64,000 nt of DNA from Paracoccus laeviglucosivorans (GCF_900182695.1 NZ_FXTK01000015.1:1-64000), one strand, 5' to 3'. Shown: positions 24,422-33,441, numbered from the stretch's first letter. Notes: generated by a model from the letters alone, not told the origin. Translations and numbers: made by a program.

Positions 24422-25779
24422 GACATGCCTTTGAATTCAGGGAACGTAGGGAAGGAGTTGTCCCATGGGTTGGAAGAAGGCCGCATCCTGGACGCGGTGC
24501 GAGGAGCCAGCGGCGAAGGGAAGGCAGCGGCAAGGATCAGGACCAGCATGATGACGATGGAATGGCCCTGAAAATATTGCGCCCCCAGCATGGACATTCC
24601 AAAGATCGCAAGGATCAGCGTAAAAGCCCATGCAGCATAAGCATTTGCACGATACCGCGCGTGCCAGAATGTGCGGAAAAGTGCCGTCAGCGTCATGGCG
24701 CAATGGGCGACGACCCCCATCGGACCCAGCGTGACCAGAAGCTCGATGATCAGGTTGTGAAAGCCGACCACGCCTTCGCCGTAACGGCTGCGCAGCGCGA
24801 TGATGTCGGATGCAAAATGCGGGTTGTCCCAGAAGCCTGCCGCACCATAGCCCAGCCACGGATGCGCCAGATAATGCTCCCACCCGAAATCCCACAGGAT
24901 CGTGCGCCCGGTCAGTGTCGCATCGCGCCCGACCAGCCCCAACAGGAAGGACAGCGGGTCCAGCCGCGTGAACAGGCTGGCAATCAGGAACAGGCCCAGG
25001 GCTGCCATTGCCGCCGCTGCCAGAAAGGCCCATGCGCTGCGCCAACGCAGCAGGAACCACAGCGCCATACCCGCCCCCGATGCCGCGACCGAAAACAGGA
25101 TGCCCGTGGCCGAACCCGCCACCATCAGCACGACGGTCACGCATAGCAGACCCATCACGCAGGCCAGCCGAAAACGCGGTCGCAAGTTCGGCAGGATCAG
25201 AATGCCGAAGGCACATGTCACGGCAAACAGCACAGCCCTGTGGCCCAGCGAGTTCTTGGAGTTGAAGATGCCCTGAAACAGATCGCGCGCATCGTAAGCA
25301 GGCGTGATGGCGCTGGTCAGGTTCATCACCGACACGATCATGGTAAAGAACATGACCATGAAAAACGTCCGGTAAATCTGCTGGATACTGAAGCGTGAGC
25401 CAAGAAAGATCGCGATCAGCGCCGTCACGCCAAGCTGCAGCGAAAAGCGCAGCGTTTCGCTGGGCAGGTCCGACCACAGCACCGAACTTGCCGACAGGGC
25501 CGGATACAGCAGCAATACCCAGTTCCGCTCCAGCGCCTCGGCGACTTGCGACAGGCTCATGGCCATGCGCAGGAAGATATAGGCGTAACACAGCAGCCAG
25601 ATGATCGAATTCAGCCCAAGGAACATGAAGGCATCGGCCGAGAACAGGACCACCACGGCGAAAAACGCGGAATCCAGCCAATCCATGAAGCTGGTCTTGT
25701 CGCGTTTGTCGGCAGTCCGGCTGCGCCGTATCGGCTGCATCGGGCGCCCTGCCGGCATGGTGATCGGGGCCACGCTCAT
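24418..25779 (-). CDS. O-antigen ligase/polymerase family protein (Wzy-like)
   Basis: A 453-residue polytopic membrane protein with 11-12 helices and a large periplasmic loop holding the Wzy_C-type stretch (GRTILWDFGWEHYLAHPWLGYGAAGF, about residues 310-335, and VGFHNLIIELLVTLG). It polymerises repeat units or ligates chains in the periplasmic leaflet. It starts at an ATG overlapping the acyltransferase stop (ATGA) and its own stop overlaps the start of the chain-length gene, so translation of the three is coupled. In this setting the polymerase role is more likely. Confidence 0.82.
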   Translation of the reverse strand: MSVAPITMPAGRPMQPIRRSRTADKRDKTSFMDWLDSAFFAVVVLFSADAFMFLGLNSIIWLLCYAYIFLRMAMSLSQVAEALERNWVLLLYPALSASSVLWSDLPSETLRFSLQLGVTALIAIFLGSRFSIQQIYRTFFMVMFFTMIVSVMNLTSAITPAYDARDLFQGIFNSKNSLGHRAVLFAVTCAFGILILPNLRPRFRLACVMGLLCVTVVLMVAGSATGILFSVAASGAGMALWFLLRWRSAWAFLAAAAMAALGLFLIASLFTRLDPLSFLLGLVGRDATLTGRTILWDFGWEHYLAHPWLGYGAAGFWDNPHFASDIIALRSRYGEGVVGFHNLIIELLVTLGPMGVVAHCAMTLTALFRTFWHARYRANAYAAWAFTLILAIFGMSMLGAQYFQGHSIVIMLVLILAAAFPSPLAPRTASRMRPSSNPWDNSFPTFPEFKGMS

Positions 25780-26879
25780 GCCATGGCCTTTGCGCGTTTC
25801 AGGGCGGGACGTTCGAACCATGTCAGACTAAGCCACGCGACTGCCGCCGTGACCAGACCGACCCCCGCGATGACGGCCAGACGCGCACCAAGCGAAGGGG
25901 ACGCGGCCAGCGGCTCGGCCCATTTCAGGAAAATCGCGTGCAGCAGGTAGAAACCGTATGAGATTTCGCCCAGAAACAGCAGCGGTCCCGTGGCCAGCCA
26001 GCGGAACGGTCCGGCACCCACAAGGCTGCAAACGAAGACCAGCACCATCGCCGCCCAGATCAGCGGATCGGCCCAGATCGGCACCGCCAGCGCCGTGCCC
26101 TGCCGGAAGTTCGGATTGACCGCGACAAAGGCCAGCACCGCCAGCACGGCGATGGCAGTCAGCGCCCATCCGGGCATTTGGGTGGCATGGTCCATGATGC
26201 GTTTGCGGGCTAGGGCGATCAACATGCCGCTCAGGAAATAGGGCGTGTAATAAAATACCGTGACAAAGGTCATCCAGTCTGTGTGATAGGCCAGCACCTG
26301 CGCCACAAAGGCCACGCCCAGCACCCCAAAGACCAGCGCCAGATGCGTCAGCGAAAGCCTGCCCTGCCGTTGGCAAAACAGCCAGGTCAACACGAATATG
26401 GCATAGAACTGGATTTCGACCGGCACGGCCCAAAGCTCGCGCGTGCCGTTCAGCAGGAACAGATGCTGCGCCAGCATCGGCGCATCCGTGATCGGAAACG
26501 GCCAGACCACTCCGGCCATTGTCGCGATCACCGACACCGCGACGACCAGATAGAACAATGGCAGCACCCGACCCAACCGCGCCGTGACATAGCGGCGCAG
26601 GGCCAGCGCATCGGGACGCTGTTCCAGATACAGCATCCCCATCAGGAAACCGCTGAGGATGAAGAACAGCATCACGCCAAGCTGCCCGACCCCATTGCCG
26701 ATGAAACGCGGCAGAAAGCCAGCATTTGCCGCATGAGAGACAAAGACCACGACCACGGCAAAGCCGCGCAGCCCCGTCAGCGTTTCCAGCTTGGCCGAGC
26801 CGCGCGTGCTGGGCTGCGCCTTGACCGCCCGGTCGGGCATGACGCCTTCATAGACCGTCGCGGTGGATGGCCGGGTCAT
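25776..26879 (-). CDS. acyltransferase 3 family membrane protein
   Basis: A membrane O-acyltransferase of 367 residues with about 10 helices, typical of proteins that acetylate or succinylate exopolysaccharides. The N-terminal motif LTGLRGFAVVVVFVSHA contains the essential His, and GVMLFFILSGFLMG follows. ATG at 26879 is preferred because GGAGA lies about 6 bases upstream; another in-frame ATG is at 26894. It follows the glycosyltransferase by a short gap and overlaps the Wzy-like gene. Confidence 0.87.
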   Translation of the reverse strand: MTRPSTATVYEGVMPDRAVKAQPSTRGSAKLETLTGLRGFAVVVVFVSHAANAGFLPRFIGNGVGQLGVMLFFILSGFLMGMLYLEQRPDALALRRYVTARLGRVLPLFYLVVAVSVIATMAGVVWPFPITDAPMLAQHLFLLNGTRELWAVPVEIQFYAIFVLTWLFCQRQGRLSLTHLALVFGVLGVAFVAQVLAYHTDWMTFVTVFYYTPYFLSGMLIALARKRIMDHATQMPGWALTAIAVLAVLAFVAVNPNFRQGTALAVPIWADPLIWAAMVLVFVCSLVGAGPFRWLATGPLLFLGEISYGFYLLHAIFLKWAEPLAASPSLGARLAVIAGVGLVTAAVAWLSLTWFERPALKRAKAMA

Positions 26880-26909
26880 CGGCAGTCTCCGCATCTGTTA
26901 TGGGTATTG

Positions 26910-28133
26910 TCAGCCACTGACGCCTCCGAAGCCGGTTGCGGAAACAGCCGCCGCCTCGTTCGGCAAAGGCTCGCGCCGGCGCGGCACGCTTGCGACATTC
27001 TCGGCCGCCACTTCGTCATAAAGCCCGTCCCAGTAATCCGAGGCCGCGTGGGAATCGAACTTGGCGATGGCGCTTGCCTTAGCGGCGCGGCGCATCCCCC
27101 TAAGCCGGTCGCCATCCCCGACCAGCGGTGCCAGACGCTGCAAGGCGGCTTCGGCAATGCGGTCCACTTCGGAGCGGAAATAGGCTTCATAAGCGGGGCT
27201 GGCCCGCGAAAGATCCTGCGGACGCAGCCACATCCCCAGCCGATCCACCGGCATGTCGATCAGGATGCCGTTCACGCCGTCGTCGATCACCTCGGGCAGC
27301 GCACAGACGCGCGTGCCCAGAACCGGGGTGTGTTCCGCCATCGCCTCGATCGCGGAAAAACCAAAGGAATCCGCGAAGGTGGTCAGCACGCCGAAATGCG
27401 ACCGGCCCAGCATCTCGCGCATTTGCGCGTAGGGCAGGCCGGGGAAATGCCGGACGTTATCCAGATTCAACAGCGCCTTGTATTCATCGTAAAAGCCGGG
27501 ACGGGACGGGTCGGTCCAGACCGTTTCGCCCATCACCAGCGGCGAGATGATGTTGACCCGCAGCGGCACACCCGCAGCCAGCGCCTTTTCCGCGATCTTG
27601 ACCGCGACGCAACCGCCCTTGCGGGCAAAATGCGCGCCGACAAAGGTCAGCACCAGCGTCTTGCCATCATCATCCTGCAGCAGATCGGGCGTGTCGCCGA
27701 TGACGATATTGGGATAGCGCACCGCCAATTTGGCCTGCAACGCAGGCAGAGCCGGATTGTTGCGATGCTGATCCAGAAAGCGGTTGCGCGCGAAATTCGA
27801 CATGGCGATCAGCCGACGGCACCGATGGCTGGCAATCGCTGCGTCCATGTAGCGCGTCAGCGCGTTGTCGGCTTCAAAGCCGAAACGCCGCGGCGCGCTG
27901 TCTTCGAACGACAGGATGAACTTGTGCGCACCCAGCGGAATGCGGTTTTCGCTGTGCACCAGATCCGTGCGGCGCCCCGGTGCAAGAAGTGTGAACCCCT
28001 CAAGTCTGGGCGAGATCATGGTGAAGGGAACGAAACGGCGCCAATCCAGAATATGCTTCGAATGTCGGGCCGTCATGTACTGCATTGGATACCGATCCTT
28101 GAGGACGGCGACCCGTAGCAAGTGCATAGACAT
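26910..28133 (-). CDS. glycosyltransferase (GT-B, family 4-like)
   Basis: A protein of about 407 residues with a two-domain GT-B look. The C-terminal half has the donor-binding pattern LVLTFVGAHFARKGG (about 190-205) and FADSFGFSAIEAMAEHTPVLG (about 290-310), the ExxE-like signature of family 4 enzymes. It adds one sugar of the EPS repeat in the cytosol; donor and acceptor are unknown. ATG at 28133 has GAGG 9 bases upstream. It heads the tightly spaced part of the cluster. No initiating phosphoglycosyltransferase is seen nearby. Confidence 0.82.
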   Translation of the reverse strand: MSMHLLRVAVLKDRYPMQYMTARHSKHILDWRRFVPFTMISPRLEGFTLLAPGRRTDLVHSENRIPLGAHKFILSFEDSAPRRFGFEADNALTRYMDAAIASHRCRRLIAMSNFARNRFLDQHRNNPALPALQAKLAVRYPNIVIGDTPDLLQDDDGKTLVLTFVGAHFARKGGCVAVKIAEKALAAGVPLRVNIISPLVMGETVWTDPSRPGFYDEYKALLNLDNVRHFPGLPYAQMREMLGRSHFGVLTTFADSFGFSAIEAMAEHTPVLGTRVCALPEVIDDGVNGILIDMPVDRLGMWLRPQDLSRASPAYEAYFRSEVDRIAEAALQRLAPLVGDGDRLRGMRRAAKASAIAKFDSHAASDYWDGLYDEVAAENVASVPRRREPLPNEAAAVSATGFGGVSG

Positions 28134-28673
28134 AACGCTGGACCTCATTAACAAGACCGACCAAGCGGACAGTGACTAATCAACAACTCGCCCAGCCAAA
28201 GCAGGACGAACAAAGCAAATAAGCAATAGGCCGAGCGAAAAACACACGGCAGCGGCCCATGCCGGGATTATGTGCACCGCGGTCATCCGCCGCCGCTTTC
28301 CCAGCCTGATCCGCAATAGGCGGAATACATGTCTACAGGTGCATTTCTACCTGCGAGAGTCCCGTTATTCAATCGCGTTACAGGGATGATCGCCAGCAGG
28401 CGCTTATACTTTTCGGTAGGTTTGCGCCTGTTCGCCTGATCACCGCCACCGCATTGCAATCCGACCGACGCGACAGACCCAATCGTCATTTTATTGGCCG
28501 GTCGGAGAATCATATTCTCACACGCGATGCGGGCGGAACGGCGGGCGACATATCCTGTTGAGATATGTCGCCCACCCAAACTTCCGTCACGCCATTCGCC
28601 GCGACCGTGATTCAGGCGAAAGCCATGATATGCACCGAATTCGTGTTGCATGGCCTGAACCTTGATCACGCGA
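28134..28673. other. 540-base noncoding stretch inside the EPS cluster
   Basis: Between the aminotransferase stop and the glycosyltransferase start, no convincing gene is seen on either strand. One 148-codon minus-strand frame exists but has no family likeness or ribosome binding site. The stretch holds a long perfect inverted repeat at 28543-28573 and A/T-rich sequence near the glycosyltransferase, so it may carry a separate promoter. Confidence 0.5.
28543..28573. repeat. perfect 12-bp inverted repeat (hairpin)
   Basis: GGGCGACATATC (28543-28554) and GATATGTCGCCC (28562-28573) are exact complements around a 7-base loop. No T-run flanks it on either side. It could be an RNA structure or a regulator site upstream of the glycosyltransferase gene. 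Confidence 0.6.
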
Positions 28674-29855
28674 TTAATGACAGGGATCCGCAACGACGCG
28701 AATGATCTTGTCCTGCGCCACCCGATCAAGGTCGGGATATAGCGGCAGACACAATATGCGTTCAGCCGAGCGGCGCGCGATGGGCAATCCGGCGGGCGCC
28801 GCCGAAGGCAGCATCTGATACATCGGCATGTCCGAGATCAGCGGATAGAAATATCGCCGGGCATAGATGTTGTGTTCGCGCAGCCGGTGATACAGCGCAT
28901 CGCGCGGCATCGGATATTCCGGCCCTACAAGAATTGGAAATGCGTAGGAATTGTGGCCTTTCTGGCCCGGCGGACACAGGCAGCGCAGCCCCTGCACCTG
29001 CGATAGCCCCGACCAGTAGCGACCCGCGACCTGATCGCGCGCCTCGATGATCTCATCGACCTTGGGCAGCATTGCCAGCCCCATGGCGGCGTGCAGCTCG
29101 CTCATTTTCGTATTCAGGCCGGTCGAGCTGACGGTCACCTCATCCTCGATGCCGAAATTCGCCAGCCGATCCAGCCGCAGCTTCATTTCGCGGGTAGGAG
29201 AGATGATCGCCCCGCCTTCAAACGAATGGAACACCTTGGTCGCGTGGAAGCTAAGGATGGACAGATCGCCCTCGGCCACCAAGGGCTTGCCCGCCTTGCG
29301 CACGCCAAAGGCATGGGCGGCATCATAGATCAGCCGCAGCCCGTGCTTGCGGGCAATTTCGGCCAAGCCCTCGGTATCGCAGGGGGCGCCGTAGCAATGC
29401 ACCGCCATGATGGCCTGCGTCTTGGGTGTGATCCGCGCCTCGACCGAGGCCGGGTCCAGATTCAGCGTCAGGGGATCTATATCGGCAAAGACCGGCTCGG
29501 CCCCTGCCCAGCGGATCGCATGGCTGGTCGCCACGAATGAAAAAGGCGAGGTGATGACCTCGCCCGTGATTCCGAATTCTCTGAGCGCCAGCACCAATCC
29601 CAACGATGCGTTGGAGACGATTGTGATATGCTCGACATTCAGATAGCGCGACAGCGCCGCTTCGAAGCGTTGCAGCATGACGCCGCCATTCGTCAGGATG
29701 CGGCTTTGCCAGATTTCCTCAAGCAAGGGCATCACTTCCGCAAGCGGCGGAAGGACGGGTCGCGATACGTATACGGGGGCAGTCCCAAGTTCAGCCGATC
29801 TCTTGTCCAAAACACACCCATAGCCCCTTCGAAAAGAAGGGATCAAAATCACCAA
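28674..29855 (-). CDS. DegT/DnrJ/EryC1-family aminotransferase
   Basis: A PLP-dependent sugar aminotransferase of up to 393 residues, which makes an aminosugar nucleotide from a keto-sugar. The PLP lysine is in SFHATKVFHSFEGG (Lys207) and the cofactor-contacting Asp is in IYDAAHAFG (about 178). It implies an amino-deoxy sugar in the glycan. The translational start is uncertain: the ATG at 29855 gives about 15 residues more than most relatives, and an internal TTG (LDKRSAEL) is an alternative. It is first in the minus-strand EPS group. Confidence 0.85.
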   Translation of the reverse strand: MVILIPSFRRGYGCVLDKRSAELGTAPVYVSRPVLPPLAEVMPLLEEIWQSRILTNGGVMLQRFEAALSRYLNVEHITIVSNASLGLVLALREFGITGEVITSPFSFVATSHAIRWAGAEPVFADIDPLTLNLDPASVEARITPKTQAIMAVHCYGAPCDTEGLAEIARKHGLRLIYDAAHAFGVRKAGKPLVAEGDLSILSFHATKVFHSFEGGAIISPTREMKLRLDRLANFGIEDEVTVSSTGLNTKMSELHAAMGLAMLPKVDEIIEARDQVAGRYWSGLSQVQGLRCLCPPGQKGHNSYAFPILVGPEYPMPRDALYHRLREHNIYARRYFYPLISDMPMYQMLPSAAPAGLPIARRSAERILCLPLYPDLDRVAQDKIIRVVADPCH

Positions 29856-30186
29856 AAACTGAGATGCTTAACCCGAAGGCCAAGCGCACGGCACTACTCG
29901 ATATTTATCATCTTCCGGGGTAGATGGGCCAGCCGTTGCTGTCAATAAGCACGTCTGCGCATCCAAACTGCAGCAATTGCCTGTCATTCAACAGAAGTGT
30001 CCGTGCCTAAAGGGCTTCTGCATTAGGATTTGCTATCTTTTTCAAGGACCACCAATCGCGCCAATGTAGTCGTGATCTGCAGTGACAAATCTTGTGGTTG
30101 AGTAATCTGCCTTGAAATCTGCCGGAAAAGATAGGCGGTCATTCACGAAAATTCGATAAGGAATTTCTATGCGACACATGCATGAC
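29856..30186. other. intergenic region upstream of the EPS cluster
   Basis: About 330 bases of lower G+C sequence between the terminator of the L,D-transpeptidase gene and the first EPS gene. No gene is recognised. It should contain the promoter of the EPS cluster, but no single promoter or operator could be picked out. Confidence 0.45.
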
Positions 30187-30212
30187 AAAAGCCGCCGTCC
30201 ATCGACGGCGGC
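30187..30212 (-). terminator. rho-independent terminator of the L,D-transpeptidase gene
   Basis: GCCGCCGTC (30191-30199) pairs with GACGGCGGC (30204-30212) around a 4-base loop. On the minus strand it is followed by TTTTG, starting 19 bases after the stop codon. Confidence 0.8.
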
Positions 30213-30230
30213 CCGTTGTAAAGCGCGCAA

Positions 30231-30899
30231 TCAGAAGACCGCGACCTTGGTGCCGACCTCGGCCATGCCGTAAAGTTCGGTGATGTGTTCGTTGAACAGA
30301 CCATAGCAGCCGCTGGACGAACGACGCCCGATCTTGCGCGTGTCATGCGTGCCATGGATCAGATAGGCGGGCCAAGCCAGATACAGGCCATACGGTCCCA
30401 GCGGGTTGTCGGGCGATCCGCCCTCGACGCGCACTGGCAGGTCGGGGTTGCGACGGCGCATGTCGGCGGTGGGCGTCCATGAGGGCGCTTGCGCCTTGCG
30501 GACCACCTCGGTCTTGCCCCGCTTGGTCAATTCCTCGGATACCGGGATCGAACAGGGATAGACGCGATACACCGACTGATCGCCTGACCAGTAGTGCAGG
30601 GCCTTGGAATTCACATCGGCAAGGATGACGCCCACGCCCAGATCGGGGAAAAACTCGCTCCAATGCCGCGACCGGAACGACGACAGGTTGCGGCGCTGAT
30701 CGGCATTGGGATCGACCTGATAGGTGCCCACATCGGGGGCGCGGCCCGCCTCGGCCGCGCCAAAGACCTGCTGGCCGGTGCTGGGGTCGAACTGCTGCCC
30801 GTAAGAACGGGTCGCGGCCAAGGTCATGCCCATGCCCGCCGCGCCGTATAGGAAGAACCGCCGGTCCATGATCTTCGGCGGGTGGGGATTCTTGGTCAC
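30231..30899 (-). CDS. L,D-transpeptidase (YkuD domain)
   Basis: A 222-residue exported enzyme that forms 3-3 peptidoglycan cross-links or attaches proteins to peptidoglycan. The N-terminus MDRRFFLYGAAGMGMTLAA looks like a signal sequence (with an RR that may be Tat-like). The YkuD catalytic part has the conserved His in IHGTHD (His182) and the nucleophile Cys198 in RRSSSGCYGLFN, a small variation of SHGC(I/V)R. The GTG start at 30899 has GGAG 8 bases upstream. A second L,D-transpeptidase gene lies immediately upstream. Confidence 0.87.
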   Translation of the reverse strand: MTKNPHPPKIMDRRFFLYGAAGMGMTLAATRSYGQQFDPSTGQQVFGAAEAGRAPDVGTYQVDPNADQRRNLSSFRSRHWSEFFPDLGVGVILADVNSKALHYWSGDQSVYRVYPCSIPVSEELTKRGKTEVVRKAQAPSWTPTADMRRRNPDLPVRVEGGSPDNPLGPYGLYLAWPAYLIHGTHDTRKIGRRSSSGCYGLFNEHITELYGMAEVGTKVAVF

Positions 30900-30967
30900 T
30901 GCTCAATCTCCGTGATGCATTTGTGATTGGGGGTCATGGCGATTGGGTCGCCCTGCCCCGGAAAATG

Positions 30968-31495
30968 TCAGGCGTGGATCATCACCGGCACGCCCATCGA
31001 AAGCATGGCGTAGATGTCCTCCATCTCTGCGTCGGTGACGGCGATGCAGCCAGCGGTCCAGTCAGTGCGTTGCTGGACCAGCTTGCGACCTTCGGGTCCA
31101 AGGCCGTGAAACATGATGTCGCCGCCTGCCGACAGCCCGTATTGCGCGGCGAATGCCCGATCATGGGCATTGGGATATGAGATTCCGACCGACAGATGAT
31201 AGCGGCTGCGCGGGTTGAAGCGATCGACGAAATACATGCCCTCGGGGGTCTTGTTGTCGCCTTCGAACTGCTTGTGGCCCAAGGGCTGCCCGCCCAGCCC
31301 GAACCCATAGGATTTCAGGACGCGGTTGCCGCTCAGCAGATACATCTGGCGGCGGCCCTTATAGACCACCACCTGCGTTACTGGTGGCCCGTTATAGGAT
31401 TTGAAGACCGGACCGCGCGGCTGGGGCGCCCCGCCGCAAGCCGCCACGGTAGCAGGCAGCAGCAGCGCGAAATGTCTGCGAGTGATTGACGTCAT
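30968..31495 (-). CDS. L,D-transpeptidase (YkuD domain), putative lipoprotein
   Basis: A 175-residue YkuD protein. A lipobox (PATVAAC, Cys20) follows a short hydrophobic signal. The catalytic His130 is in MFHGLG and the Cys150 nucleophile in DWTAGCIAVTD. ATG at 31495 has GGGAAA upstream; the frame extends further but without a signal-like sequence. It differs from the neighbouring 222-residue enzyme in its catalytic loop and in probable membrane anchoring. The pair likely forms one transcription unit acting on cell-wall cross-linking. Confidence 0.87.
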   Translation of the reverse strand: MTSITRRHFALLLPATVAACGGAPQPRGPVFKSYNGPPVTQVVVYKGRRQMYLLSGNRVLKSYGFGLGGQPLGHKQFEGDNKTPEGMYFVDRFNPRSRYHLSVGISYPNAHDRAFAAQYGLSAGGDIMFHGLGPEGRKLVQQRTDWTAGCIAVTDAEMEDIYAMLSMGVPVMIHA

Positions 31496-31634
31496 CGTAT
31501 TTCCCGACAGGGCGACCAAATAGCAGGTCCAGCCCGAACCAGACGTGAAGCATCGGATCAGGCGGCGACGCTTGGATCACGCGCACTGAACCACGACATG
31601 GGATGCGGGCCCGAAAACCGTCCCGCCGCAGGTA

Positions 31635-31952
31635 TCACGCCCTTGGGGGTCGCTTGCAGCAGGGCGGCGCGGCGCTTTCGGCGCGGTGGCTGTCGGGCAT
31701 TGCCACGGCCATACGGAACGGCCGGTCCCGCAGAGATGCCGTGGGCAGAACGCCCGGATGCTGATGGTCGTGATCGGCAATATCGGGGGATGCGGGTTCC
31801 GCCGCAGGCTCGGGCAAGGCCAGATCGACCAGGCTATCGGCGGCAGCTTCGGCGATCGGGCTTGCGGGCAGCAGATGGCTGACCGGTGCAAGAACCAGCA
31901 CCAGCCACATCACCAACATCAAAAAAACGGCTGCCGATCTTTGATCCTGCAT
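31635..31952 (-). CDS. small hypothetical exported/membrane protein
   Basis: A 105-residue protein starting MQDQRSAAVFLMLVMWLVLVLAP has one strong hydrophobic N-terminal helix (about 8-30), then an Ala/Pro/Asp-rich segment with DHDHQHPG (about 60-68) and a Cys-Cys pair near the end. I do not recognise a family. The His/Asp-rich patch may bind metal. It is upstream of the two L,D-transpeptidase genes in the same direction. The start at 31952 is chosen for the signal-like N-terminus. Confidence 0.45.
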   Translation of the reverse strand: MQDQRSAAVFLMLVMWLVLVLAPVSHLLPASPIAEAAADSLVDLALPEPAAEPASPDIADHDHQHPGVLPTASLRDRPFRMAVAMPDSHRAESAAPPCCKRPPRA

Positions 31953-32034
31953 GCACTGTCCCGATTTCCCGCCGATCTTCTTTGGACCGGACCACCTGAA
32001 GGTGCAGCATTTATGCCGGAATCGCGCCCTGCGT

Positions 32035-32411
32035 TCAACCGGATGGCGCAGAATGCCCGATAACATTGGCATGATGGGACGGGCGCGTCACACCTGCCGG
32101 GTCAAATATCGGCATTGATCTGATCGCCTGCTCGACAAAATCGGAAAACAGCGTCAGCCGCGCCGGAATTCGGTCCGGCGGCGGGTAATAAGGCGTCAGC
32201 CAAAGTTCCGGCGCGTCCCAGTTCGGCAGCACGATTTTCAGCCGCCCCGCCCGTAAGTCGTCCGAGATGATAATGCGGGGCAGCGGCACGATCCCCTGCC
32301 CGTTCCGCGCCAGTCCCTCCGCACCCGCAGCTTGGAACTGCCGCTGGAAAGCTCCCACGTCTCGGTCGCGGCCAGACGGTCATGGGCGATGCGCATGATC
32401 CATTCCCGATC
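32035..32411 (-). pseudogene. LysR-family regulator remnant
   Basis: The minus strand encodes the end of a LysR effector domain: GLARNGQGIVPLPR, then DDLRAGRLKIVLPNW and IPARLTLFSDFVEQAI. Just upstream, a piece in another frame (MRIAHDRLAATETWEL at about 32349-32396) also looks like LysR sequence, so there is a frameshift or small deletion near 32330-32350. The whole DNA-binding domain (about 200 codons) is missing. It lies divergent from the VOC dioxygenase, the usual position of its regulator. It is no longer able to act as an activator. Confidence 0.7.
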
Positions 32412-32445
32412 TTCACAGGTTTATTGCATATTCCGCAATTGTGAA
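32412..32445. promoter_or_regulatory. candidate LysR-type operator upstream of the VOC dioxygenase
   Basis: ATTGC-ATATTCC-GCAAT (32423-32439) is an interrupted palindrome with the T-N11-A core of LysR binding sites; it is nested inside an outer TTCAC (32412-32416) / GTGAA (32441-32445) pair. It sits between the LysR remnant and the divergent gene at 32515. Confidence 0.5.
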
Positions 32446-32514
32446 TGAAAAATTATTCCCATTATAGGTCTTAGTTGCTTCTGCCATCCTGATCCCAACA
32501 AAAGGAGCGATGCC

Positions 32515-33423
32515 ATGACCCTTCCCATCACCGGATTGCATCACGTTACCTCGCTGGCTTCGGACGCACAGGCCAACAGCGATTTCTTTACCAAGTCGCT
32601 GGGCCTGCGCCGGGTCAAAAAGACCGTCAACTTTGACGCGCCGGACGTCTACCACCTGTATTATGGCGACGAAAAAGGCACACCGGGCAGCGTGATGACG
32701 TATTTCCCGTTTCCTCATATCGCCAAAGGTCGCCCCGGCGCCGGCGAAGTGGGCGAGACAGTTTTTGCCATCCCCAAAGGCAGCCTTGGCTTCTGGCAGA
32801 ACCGCCTGGACGCGCAGCCCGACAACACGTTTGGAGAGGCGCGGCTGCGTTTCACCGGACCTGACGGCGATGTCTTTGCGCTGGTCGAAACAGATGAGGC
32901 CCGTCAGGGCTGGACGGGTCACGTTGATGCCGACCATGCCCTGCGCGGTTTCCGTGGCGCGACCTTACGGTTGCGCGATAGCGGTGCGACGGCAGAACTG
33001 CTGCGTTTCATGGGCTATCAGCCCGAGGCGTCGGACGGCAACCTGACCCGCTGGCGCATCGCGAAAGGCAATGGCGCAGATGTCATCGACGTGGAAACCT
33101 TGCCCGGTGCGGATAATGCGCGGCAGGGCGGCGGTTCTGTCCACCATATCGCATTTTCCGTGCCCGACCGTGCGGCGCAGGATCAGGTCCGCAAGGCGCT
33201 GCTGGACACCGGCTGGCAGGTCACGCCGCCCATCGACCGGGATTATTTCTGGGCAATCTATTTCCGAACCCCCGGCGGCGTGCTGTTCGAGGTGGCGACA
33301 GCCGAACCGGGCTTTGACCGCGACGAAGACACCGCCCATCTGGGCGAGGCGCTGAAGCTGCCCCAGCAGCACGAACGCCTGCGCGCCCGACTGGAGACAA
33401 GCCTGCAGCCTATCACGGATTAG
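32515..33423 (+). CDS. ring-cleaving dioxygenase/VOC-family protein (MhqO-like)
   Basis: A 302-residue protein of two glyoxalase/VOC modules (about 5-130 and 150-290). Metal-ligand candidates are GLHHVTSL (His in the first module), GGSVHHIAFSV (second module) and PGGVLFEVAT (Glu). Relatives are hydroquinone- or quinone-linked dioxygenases induced by electrophiles. AAAGGAG lies 8 bases before the ATG. Its former regulator is a divergent LysR remnant. The substrate is not readable. Confidence 0.85.
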   Translation: MTLPITGLHHVTSLASDAQANSDFFTKSLGLRRVKKTVNFDAPDVYHLYYGDEKGTPGSVMTYFPFPHIAKGRPGAGEVGETVFAIPKGSLGFWQNRLDAQPDNTFGEARLRFTGPDGDVFALVETDEARQGWTGHVDADHALRGFRGATLRLRDSGATAELLRFMGYQPEASDGNLTRWRIAKGNGADVIDVETLPGADNARQGGGSVHHIAFSVPDRAAQDQVRKALLDTGWQVTPPIDRDYFWAIYFRTPGGVLFEVATAEPGFDRDEDTAHLGEALKLPQQHERLRARLETSLQPITD

Positions 33424-33441
33424 GTGCACCACCGCGATGCA

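Noticed and set aside
22808..24571. Plus-strand open frame of 587 codons opposite the chain-length gene
   Set aside because: It is antisense to a well-supported Wzc/GumC-like gene, with a Gln/Gly/His-rich translation and no family pattern.
28283..28729. Minus-strand open frame of 148 codons in the EPS cluster
   Set aside because: It overlaps the 3' end of the aminotransferase gene, has no ribosome binding site, includes a perfect hairpin and reads as low-information sequence.
30042..30230. 62-codon minus-strand frame between the L,D-transpeptidase and EPS genes
   Set aside because: It runs through the transpeptidase terminator hairpin and has no supporting signals.
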